DNA from: Aquibium sp. A9E412
GTDB lineage: Bacteria; Pseudomonadota; Alphaproteobacteria; Rhizobiales; Rhizobiaceae
Length of the DNA: 33,166 nt
Direction: 5' to 3'
Assembly (NCBI RefSeq): GCF_030398335.1
Contig: NZ_JAOAOP010000030.1
Coordinates: 7,501-40,666 of the forward strand
Shown one piece after another: positions 27,154 to 33,166 of the stretch. Below the pieces are notes generated by a model. It was given only the letters and a program-made list of their open reading frames with translations, was not told the DNA's origin and did no database searches. The position numbers and the translations under genes were made by a program. Position 1 is the stretch's first letter, and each line of letters begins with the position of its first letter.

Positions 27154-28029
27154 ATGCCGCTGTTCGGCGCGCTGCTGGCCGGCCTGCTCCTCATGCCGGG
27201 CGCCGCAGCGGCGCCGGTCGAGCTGCCGCGCGACGCGCCGGTGCCCGTCGAGCGGCCGGCCGGGCCGCGCGGCGAGACCGACGCTCCCGACACCGGCGCG
27301 ACGCCGCAGCCGCGTCCCGACGACGGTGCGCAGGCAGCGCCGGCCGCACCCGACGAACGGCCACCCGACGACGAGGCCGCGACCGTGCCGGCGCCGGACG
27401 CCGCCGCCGACGACGCGCAAGACGGCGCAGAGGCGGAGCGGACGGCGGAGCCGGCCGGCCCGACCGTGCCCGACACGCCGCGCGACCTGGCCTGCGAGGC
27501 GGCGCTGCGCGCGCTTTCCGTCGGCTTCGAGCGGCGCGAGCCGATCGCCGGCGAGGGCGCCTGCGGCGTCGCCCATCCCTATGCGGTGCGCGAGATCCAG
27601 CCCGGCGTCCTGCTCAAGCCCGACAGCCGGATGACCTGTCGCACGGCGCTGGCGCTCGCCACCTGGATCAGGCAGGTGGTCCAGCCGGCCGCCGCGAGCC
27701 TCGGCGAGGACGTGCGACTGGCCGAGGTCACGCACGCCTCGACCTATGTCTGCCGCAGCCGCAACAACCAGCCCGACGCGCGCATCTCGGAGCACGCCAA
27801 GGGCCGCGCGATCGACGTCACCGGCTTCGACCTCGACGGCCACGACCCGATCCCCGTGGTGCCGCGCGCCGACGACGGCGACCGCGCGGAGGCCTTCCAG
27901 CGCGCGGTGCGCGGCGGCGCCTGCCTCCACTTCACCACGGTGCTGGGGCCGGGAACCGACGCCTATCACGACGACCACCTGCACCTCGACGTCAAGCAGC
28001 GTTCGGGCGGCTATCGGCTGTGCCAGTGA
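27154..28029 (+). CDS. Extensin-like C-terminal domain protein, putative secreted zinc peptidase
   Basis: The 291-residue protein starts with a signal peptide (MPLFGALLAGLLLMPGAAAA). A disordered Pro/Ala/Asp/Glu-rich stretch of about 90 residues follows, then an extensin-like C-terminal domain from about residue 110. The domain contains SEHAKGRAID (His 214, Asp 221), the SxHxxGxAxD pattern of M15/VanY peptidases, and DDHLHLD with His 275 and His 277, so metal-dependent peptidoglycan hydrolysis is plausible. Four cysteines (AC, MTC, YVC, AC types) may form disulphides. The start is uncertain: an in-frame GTG at 27061, 11 nt after the previous stop codon, would add 31 residues rich in Arg and give the signal peptide a positive n-region. 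Neither has a clear ribosome binding site. Confidence 0.85.
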   Translation: MPLFGALLAGLLLMPGAAAAPVELPRDAPVPVERPAGPRGETDAPDTGATPQPRPDDGAQAAPAAPDERPPDDEAATVPAPDAAADDAQDGAEAERTAEPAGPTVPDTPRDLACEAALRALSVGFERREPIAGEGACGVAHPYAVREIQPGVLLKPDSRMTCRTALALATWIRQVVQPAAASLGEDVRLAEVTHASTYVCRSRNNQPDARISEHAKGRAIDVTGFDLDGHDPIPVVPRADDGDRAEAFQRAVRGGACLHFTTVLGPGTDAYHDDHLHLDVKQRSGGYRLCQ

Positions 28030-28035
28030 GCAGAG

Positions 28036-28058
28036 GCGGGTCGCCGGCCGGCGCCCGC
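28036..28058. terminator. Possible bidirectional terminator between the extensin-like gene and fhs
   Basis: GCGGG (28036-28040) and CCCGC (28054-28058) enclose CGCCGGCCGGCG, giving a GC-rich stem with one bulge between two convergent genes. No T run follows on either side, so this is weak. Confidence 0.3.
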
Positions 28059-28068
28059 GCTCCCGGCT

Positions 28069-29748
28069 TCAGAACAGGCCTTCGATCTGGCCCTCGTCGT
28101 TGAGGAAGATCTTCTCCGAGGCCGGCGCCCTGGGCAGGCCGGGCATCGTCATGATCTCGCCGCAGATCGCCACGACGAAGCCGGCGCCGGCCGACAGCCG
28201 CACCTCGCGCACCGGCACGACGTGGTCGACCGGGGCGCCGCGCAGCGCCGGATCGGTCGAGAACGAGTATTGCGTCTTGGCCATGCAGACCGGCAGGTCG
28301 CCGTAGCCCTGTTCCTCCCAGCGGTGGAGCTGGTCGCGCACGGACTTGTCGGCGATCGCCTCCGAGCCGCGGTAGATGCGCTTGACGATCGTGTCGATCT
28401 TGTCGAACAGCTTCATGTCGTCGGGATAGAGCGGCGAGAACTGCGCCGTGCCGCCCTCGGCGAGCGCCACCACCTTGTGCGCCAGCTCCTCGATGCCGGC
28501 CGAGCCCCTGGCCCAGTGCTGGCACAGCACCGCCTCGACGCCCTGCCCGGCCGCATAGTCGCGGATCGCCTCCACCTCGGCGTCGCTGTCGGTGACGAAG
28601 TGGTTGATCGCCACCACCACCGGCACGCCGAACTGCTTCACGTTCTCGATGTGGCGGCCGAGATTGGCGCAGCCCTCGCGCACCGCCTCGACGTTCTCCT
28701 TGCCGAGCGCGTCCTTGGCCACCCCGCCATGCATCTTCATCGCCCGCACCGTGGCGACGATCACCGCGGCGTCGGGCGACAGCCCGGCCTTGCGGCACTT
28801 GATGTCGAAGAACTTCTCCGCGCCGAGATCGGCACCGAAGCCGGCCTCGGTGACCACGTAGTCGGCGAGCTTGAGCGCCGTCGTCGTCGCCATCACCGAG
28901 TTGCAGCCATGCGCGATGTTGGCGAACGGCCCGCCATGCACGAAGGCGGGGTTGTTCTCCAGCGTCTGCACCAGGTTGGGCTGGATGGCGTCCTTCAAGA
29001 GCACGGCCATGGCGCCGTCCGCCTTGAGGTCGCGCGCGAACACCGGCGTGCGGTCGCGCCGGTAGCCGACGATGATGGCGCCGAGCCGGCGCTCGAGGTC
29101 TTCCAGATCGGTCGCCAGGCACAGGATCGCCATGACCTCCGAGGCCACGGTGATGTCGAAGCCCGCCTCGCGCGGAAAGCCGTTCGCCACGCCGCCGAGC
29201 GAGCACACGATCTGGCGCAGCGCCCGGTCGTTCATGTCCATCACCCGGCGCCAGGCGACGCGGCGGATGTCGATGTCCTGCGCGTTGCCCCAGTAGATGT
29301 GGTTGTCGACCAGTGCCGACAGCAGGTTGTGGGCCGTCGTGATGGCGTGGAAGTCGCCGGTGAAGTGCAGGTTGATGTCGTCCATCGGCACCACCTGTGC
29401 CAGGCCGCCGCCGGCCGCGCCGCCCTTCATGCCGAAGTTCGGGCCGAGCGAGGCCTCGCGGATGCACACCGCCGCGCGCTTGCCGATGCGATTGAGCCCG
29501 TCGCCGAGCCCCACTGTCGTGGTCGTCTTGCCCTCGCCGGCGGGCGTCGGGCTGATCGCGGTGACGAGGATCAGCTTGCCGTCCGCATTGCCGCGCGCGC
29601 CGGCGACGAACTCGGCCGACACCTTGGCCTTGTCGTGGCCGTAGGGCAGCAGGTGCTCGGCCGGAATGCCAAGCCTGGCGCCGACCTCCTGGATCGGCTT
29701 CTTCTTTGCGGCGCGCGCGATTTCGATGTCGGACTTGACCTCGGCCAT
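28069..29748 (-). CDS. fhs: Formate--tetrahydrofolate ligase
   Basis: This enzyme makes 10-formyl-tetrahydrofolate from formate, ATP and tetrahydrofolate, feeding one-carbon units to purine and methionine synthesis or one-carbon growth. The 559-residue protein matches the family length. It has the ATP-binding segment [18 protein letters not shown] near residue 70, [19 protein letters not shown] and [14 protein letters not shown], all typical of the enzyme. The ATG at 29748 has a strong GGGGGGAG before it. It converges on the extensin-like gene and follows the DUF2333 gene after 145 bp. No folD or other folate gene is in the window. I looked for a folate or ZTP riboswitch upstream and cannot support one. 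Confidence 0.98.
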   Translation of the reverse strand: MAEVKSDIEIARAAKKKPIQEVGARLGIPAEHLLPYGHDKAKVSAEFVAGARGNADGKLILVTAISPTPAGEGKTTTTVGLGDGLNRIGKRAAVCIREASLGPNFGMKGGAAGGGLAQVVPMDDINLHFTGDFHAITTAHNLLSALVDNHIYWGNAQDIDIRRVAWRRVMDMNDRALRQIVCSLGGVANGFPREAGFDITVASEVMAILCLATDLEDLERRLGAIIVGYRRDRTPVFARDLKADGAMAVLLKDAIQPNLVQTLENNPAFVHGGPFANIAHGCNSVMATTTALKLADYVVTEAGFGADLGAEKFFDIKCRKAGLSPDAAVIVATVRAMKMHGGVAKDALGKENVEAVREGCANLGRHIENVKQFGVPVVVAINHFVTDSDAEVEAIRDYAAGQGVEAVLCQHWARGSAGIEELAHKVVALAEGGTAQFSPLYPDDMKLFDKIDTIVKRIYRGSEAIADKSVRDQLHRWEEQGYGDLPVCMAKTQYSFSTDPALRGAPVDHVVPVREVRLSAGAGFVVAICGEIMTMPGLPRAPASEKIFLNDEGQIEGLF

Positions 29749-29893
29749 GAGCTCCCCCCGGGATGAATCGGTCGCGGCGCGGGCATTCGGCGCCGCAGCG
29801 CCGCATAAAGCCTCGCCGGCGCGCGCCGTGCCGTCTTGAAACAGCCATGCAATGCGCGAATTGCGACAGCCCGCGCGGCGCGGCCCGCCCGCC

Positions 29894-31018
29894 TCAGCGG
29901 TCGAGCACCTGGCGGATCTCGACCAGATTCGAGCGCACGCGCAGGATGTAGAAGCCCATCGTCGCCAGGTGGGTCGGCATGATCCAGCCGTCCTCGCGCC
30001 CGTTCGACACGATGGCCGGCTGGATGGCGAGCGCGGCGCGGAACTGGCCGAGCGTCGTCTCCCACAGCGGGCCGATCGAGCGCTGCTTGATGACGTCCTC
30101 GAAGTCGGCGCCGGCCGCCTGCAGGATGCCGTAGTAGCCGTAGAGCTGGCCGTAGGCGAACCAGAAGCGGTCGTCGGCGCGCGGATCGAACCAGCCGCTG
30201 TTGTGGCTCTCGGAGCGCTCGCGCAGGATCGCCGAGGTTGAGCCGATGTCGCTGGCGATGCGGTCGAGGAACTGCACCAGATTGTCGGCGCGCGCGTCGA
30301 ACACGGCGTTGCAGGTCTCGAGCCGGTCGTTGAAGACCTGCAGGTCGCGGATCGCCGCGCGGTAGAAGCTCGGCGTCGGCGTCTTCGGCCCGAACGGGTT
30401 GACGCCGAAATACCAGGTGTACTCGTCGAACTGCAGGTTGCCGCGCGCGTCCTGCAGGTTCTGGTCGATCTGCGAGGTGCCGCGGATGCGGCCCAGCGTG
30501 TCGACCAGCTCGATGGTGGTGCGCCGCGCGGCCTGGTTGACGCCGCGCTGGAAGGAGGCCTTGTTGTCGAGGAAGGGGGTGTCGTCCCAGTCGATGCCGA
30601 ACAGGCCGGTCTTGTAGAGAAGCATGGAGGAGATCCACGCGTTCTCGTTGACGTTGAAGTCGATCAGGTCGGCCGTCACGTCGGCGATGCCGGAGCGTCC
30701 GCAGGTCCGCGTCGTGTCGCCGCCGTCGGCCGCCGACACCTGCTCGCCGGCCGAGATGTTGCGGATCTCGAAGCTGTAGGTGTCGGCGTAGTCGGGGTCG
30801 AAGCCGCTCCACACCTGGGTGTTCCACACGAAGTAGCCGTAGAAGCCGACGAGCGCCAGGAGCGCAATGCCGATCGGCCCCTTGATGAGCCAGCCGCGCC
30901 GCGCGTACCAGCGCCCGAAGGCCAGGAACGGCCAGGCGATGGCGCCCGCCACGTAGCCGACGCCGCGGCCGATCGCCTGGAAGACGCGGCTGAAGAAGTT
31001 CACGATCGGATCGAGCAC
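29894..31018 (-). CDS. DUF2333 family membrane-anchored protein
   Basis: This is a 374-residue protein of unknown function. It has an N-terminal amphipathic/hydrophobic region and one strong helix at about residues 45-67 ([21 protein letters not shown]), then a large periplasmic domain. Family hallmarks are the conserved block [36 protein letters not shown] at about 124-160 and the [12 protein letters not shown] segment. Two Cys (about 106 and 235) might pair. The start is GTG at 31018 with GGGAGG 6 nt upstream. It lies directly downstream of repeat copy C and of the DUF6638 gene; both face the same way, so they may be co-transcribed through the repeat. I cannot assign a function. Confidence 0.85.
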   Translation of the reverse strand: MLDPIVNFFSRVFQAIGRGVGYVAGAIAWPFLAFGRWYARRGWLIKGPIGIALLALVGFYGYFVWNTQVWSGFDPDYADTYSFEIRNISAGEQVSAADGGDTTRTCGRSGIADVTADLIDFNVNENAWISSMLLYKTGLFGIDWDDTPFLDNKASFQRGVNQAARRTTIELVDTLGRIRGTSQIDQNLQDARGNLQFDEYTWYFGVNPFGPKTPTPSFYRAAIRDLQVFNDRLETCNAVFDARADNLVQFLDRIASDIGSTSAILRERSESHNSGWFDPRADDRFWFAYGQLYGYYGILQAAGADFEDVIKQRSIGPLWETTLGQFRAALAIQPAIVSNGREDGWIMPTHLATMGFYILRVRSNLVEIRQVLDR

Positions 31019-31032
31019 GAAGCGCCTCCCGT

Positions 31033-31108
31033 TAGAGCGTTTGCGGGCGAAGCGGAAACCGGTTCGCCGTCCACGCGGTCCAAATCCCTCGCAAGCCGCC
31101 GCGCTCTA
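31033..31108 (+). repeat. Dispersed Rhizobiales-type intergenic palindromic repeat, copy C
   Basis: The 76-bp element starts TAGAGCG (31033-31039) and ends CGCTCTA (31102-31108), its exact inverse. Between them lies the family core GGCGAAGCGGAAACCGGTTC and GCCGTCC. The right end supplies the TAG stop codon (31108-31106) of the DUF6638 gene, and the left end stops 2 nt short of the ribosome binding site of the DUF2333 gene. The second hairpin seen in copies A and B is missing or decayed. Confidence 0.8.
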
Positions 31109-32392
31109 GTCGGACAGCCCGTAGAGGCGCGCGCGCAACGCCGCCTTGTCCTTGAGATAGGCGCTTTTCAGAAGCGCCACAACATGCGCCCGCCAGGCCG
31201 GCGCCAGCGCCGCGTAGTCGGCGTAGAAGCCCTGCTTGTTGAACACATAGCGCGACACGACGTCGGACGGCACGAAGTCGGAGATCAGCCGGTTGACGAG
31301 CCAGGCGTCCGGATGGTCCGGCGCGGCCCGCACGACGAGGAAGCGGTGGAGCGGCGCCATCTCGTCGACCGCCAGCCGGCCGAGCTGGGCGATCTCGCGC
31401 CGCGCCGCGTTGAGGAACGGGTAGACGCCGTCGCGCCGCACCTGTTCGGCGTTCCTGTGCACCCAGGTCTGCAGCCACACCGGGTCGATGCGCGCCGGAT
31501 CGGCCTGCGGGTCGGTGCGCCGCACCAGGTCGCGCACCGCCATGTCGGCGCGATGGTCGAGATAGCCGGAACCCTCGATCCACGAGGCGCGCGGCAGCTC
31601 GACGCGGCCGGTCTTCAAGAGGAAGTCGAACACCCGCCCGGCGTCGCGGATCGGCAGGTACGAGACCTGCCAGGGGCGCGAGCGGCGGAAGCCGGGCGCG
31701 GCCGGATCGCTGATGACGGTGGTCACGTCGGGATCGACGAACACGTAGACCCCGCCGAAATGGCTCGTCCAGTAGGCGGCGTGGCGGAAGATCACCTGGT
31801 CGGGCACCAGCGCGTTCTCGCGAATATCGCCGGTCTCGCGCGCCAGCGCCACCATGCGCTCCAGCATGGCGGTGTCGCGCCAGGCGTCGGGCTCCTGCTT
31901 CAGCCGGTCGACCAGCCGGCCGAGCTCGGCCGCCTTGCCGAGCAGGTCCTCCGCCGACAGCACGCGGAACTCCACCTGGTTGATCGACAGCAGGTCCTCG
32001 ATGTCCTCCACCTTGGACACCGTGTCCTCGATCTCGCCGTAGATGACGTCCTTGATCGTCAGCGCGTGGATGGCGCGCGCGTTGCGGCTCATGAACTCGA
32101 ACATGAGCTGCGACGTGTTGGAAAAGGCGGTGTGCACGACCGGCAGCTCGATCTGCGCCGGCGTCAGGATGACGAAGCGCCGGTTGACCGCGTTGGGATC
32201 GAGATAGTGCGGATCGCCGAGCGCCTCGGCGACCTGCGGCGAGAAGCCGGTGCGGTCGATCTCGAAGCGCTCGAGCGTCACCGCCGGCAGGCCGAAGGCC
32301 TCGAGCGCCCGGTTGTAGCGGGCGACCAGATGCGGCGCCTCGACCGGCAGCAGCCGGCCGTAGATCAGATCGGCATCGCGCAACAGGTTCAT
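31106..32392 (-). CDS. DUF6638 family protein
   Basis: This is a 428-residue soluble protein that I assign, from memory of the family, to DUF6638. It has no signal peptide or membrane helix. Visible features are the start MNLLRDADLIYGRLLPVEAPHLVARYN, a block of charged and helical residues with FEFMSRNARAIHALTIKDVIYGEIEDTVSKVEDIEDL (about 97-133), and a C-terminal region with VWLQTWVHRNAEQVRRDG. The function is unknown and no catalytic motif stands out. Family members often lie next to DUF2333 genes, as here, suggesting a shared role. The ATG at 32392 has no strong ribosome binding site. The TAG stop codon is contributed by repeat copy C, so the last codons may vary between relatives. Confidence 0.75.
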   Translation of the reverse strand: MNLLRDADLIYGRLLPVEAPHLVARYNRALEAFGLPAVTLERFEIDRTGFSPQVAEALGDPHYLDPNAVNRRFVILTPAQIELPVVHTAFSNTSQLMFEFMSRNARAIHALTIKDVIYGEIEDTVSKVEDIEDLLSINQVEFRVLSAEDLLGKAAELGRLVDRLKQEPDAWRDTAMLERMVALARETGDIRENALVPDQVIFRHAAYWTSHFGGVYVFVDPDVTTVISDPAAPGFRRSRPWQVSYLPIRDAGRVFDFLLKTGRVELPRASWIEGSGYLDHRADMAVRDLVRRTDPQADPARIDPVWLQTWVHRNAEQVRRDGVYPFLNAARREIAQLGRLAVDEMAPLHRFLVVRAAPDHPDAWLVNRLISDFVPSDVVSRYVFNKQGFYADYAALAPAWRAHVVALLKSAYLKDKAALRARLYGLSD

Positions 32393-32456
32393 CGCGCGGG
32401 CACCAGGCGATCCGGAACACGCTGCGTCCGATGCCGGATGGCGTCCGCGAGCGCCC

Positions 32457-32870
32457 TCAATCGTCTGCCTCCGTCTCGTCCACCGCAGGCACGAAGCGCA
32501 ACTCGCTGCTGACCGTGGTGCTCAGCCGTCCGTCGAGCGCGGCAACGATCGTTTCCAGGACGCCGTCCCGTTCCCTGAGGACGTCGACATGCCATACGCG
32601 CAACACTGACCATCCGGCAGCCTTCATACGCTCGTCTCGTACGCGATCCGACGCTTGGCCGGCATGCTGGCTTCCGTCGACCTCGACGACGAGCCGCCGC
32701 TCACGGCAGGCGAAATCGGCGAAGTAGGGGCCGATGGGAAGCTGCCGCACGAACTTGTACCCGTTAAGCCGGCGGGCGCGAAGGTTCGACCATAGAACCG
32801 CTTCGGCCTCGTTGTCTGTCCCGCGCAACTGCCGCGCCCGGCGCGTTCTGATGCGTCGCGGACCACGCAT
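32457..32870 (-). CDS. DUF559 domain-containing protein (Vsr-like endonuclease fold)
   Basis: This is a 137-residue protein of the DUF559 family, which has a fold related to very-short-patch repair endonucleases. The order of motifs is clear: LRGTDNEAEAVLWSNLRARRLNGYKFVRQ, then PYFADFACRERRLVVEVDGSQHA with Asp and Glu-Val-Asp in PD-(D/E)XK-like positions, and a C-terminal VLRVWHVDVLRERDGVLETI. The ATG at 32870 has GGGGGAGGG upstream; the frame is open further but without domain sequence. Such genes often occur singly and move between genomes, and the dispersed repeat just upstream (33012-33129) fits that. Nuclease activity of the family has not been well established. 64 bp separate it from the DUF6638 gene. 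Confidence 0.88.
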   Translation of the reverse strand: MRGPRRIRTRRARQLRGTDNEAEAVLWSNLRARRLNGYKFVRQLPIGPYFADFACRERRLVVEVDGSQHAGQASDRVRDERMKAAGWSVLRVWHVDVLRERDGVLETIVAALDGRLSTTVSSELRFVPAVDETEADD

Positions 32871-33011
32871 GCCCTCCCCCGTGAAAACAGCGGCTCCTCC
32901 GTCGGCGCACCATCGGCATGTCGAAGGATGGCGCAGCCGAGGCAGATCCAGCCGCGACCCTGCTGGAGTATGCGCCTGAAACGGGGAAGAAACAGCCCTT
33001 GCGTTGCGGTT

Positions 33012-33129
33012 GGCGCTGCCCCTCACCCTCACCCTCTCCCCGTGAACGGGGAGAGGGAAACGGCGATGCAGCCGCCCTTCTCCCCGCTCGCGGGGAGACG
33101 ATGCCGGCAGGCGGATGAGGGGCAGCGCC
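33012..33129. repeat. RIME-like intergenic element with inverted repeats
   Basis: The element is bounded by perfect 14-bp inverted repeats, GGCGCTGCCCCTCA at 33012-33025 and TGAGGGGCAGCGCC at 33116-33129. Inside are two perfect hairpins: CCCTCTCCCCG/CGGGGAGAGGG (33032-33057, 11-bp stem) and TCTCCCCG/CGGGGAGA (33079-33098, 8-bp stem). Size and two-palindrome layout resemble the rhizobial RIME element (about 108 bp). A third TTCTCCCCG at 33152 hints at another unit cut by the window end. Confidence 0.75.
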
Positions 33130-33166
33130 CCCGCACCGGCCCTTCGCCCCGTTCTCCCCGTGCCCG

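Noticed and set aside
29749-29893. Possible folate or ZTP riboswitch upstream of fhs
   Set aside because: I looked for conserved loops and pairing and found only GC-rich short palindromes. Nothing matches a known riboswitch.

Overview
The window is GC-rich chromosomal DNA from an alphaproteobacterium, most likely a member of the Hyphomicrobiales (Rhizobiales) close to the Phyllobacteriaceae/Rhizobiaceae. This rests on four things. The gene order clpB - DUF4167 - prmC - prfA - ptsP - lysC with divergent ubiG is typical of the order. Anthranilate synthase is a TrpE-TrpG fusion of 729 residues preceded by a short trpL leader. DUF2333, DUF1206 and extensin-like proteins are present. Three copies of a GAAACCGGTTCGCC-type intergenic repeat and one RIME-like element are also present. 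I see no phage, transposase, CRISPR array, tRNA or rRNA. The gene content is core genome, and the more interesting signals lie between the genes.

Layout. A 5'-truncated M23 peptidase (+) meets an MFS exporter (-). Then, all on the minus strand, come an L,D-transpeptidase, clpB behind a heat-shock-type promoter, a DUF4167 protein with its own terminator, prmC/prfA (overlapping), ptsP and lysC. ubiG (+) diverges from lysC and meets a small membrane protein whose upstream region holds a CtrA-type box inside a perfect inverted repeat. Upstream of that lie leuA with a leucine-rich leader peptide, a cation diffusion facilitator, and trpE(G) with a WWW leader peptide and a complete attenuator. Next are a MarR-GNAT fusion with two palindromic operators, a DUF1206 membrane protein and a PAP2 phosphatase. 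A plus-strand group follows: M50/CBS protease, a second L,D-transpeptidase and an extensin-like putative zinc peptidase. The right part is again minus strand: fhs, DUF2333, DUF6638 and DUF559. The window ends in a palindromic repeat element.

How the genes work together. One theme is amino-acid supply controlled by translation of leader peptides (trpL-trpE, leuL-leuA), plus lysC. The three predicted promoters share one pattern, TTGCNY-N17-TAWGGA. A second theme is the cell envelope: M23, two paralogous YkuD enzymes, an extensin-like protein, PAP2 and an S2P protease. A third is translation termination, where PrmC methylates the GGQ glutamine of the RF1 encoded next to it. The best leads for follow-up are the two leaders with a nearly identical 16-bp start region, the CtrA box, the MarR operators, and the repeat family that supplies stop codons to its neighbours. 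All functional calls come from reading the sequence; no database search was run.
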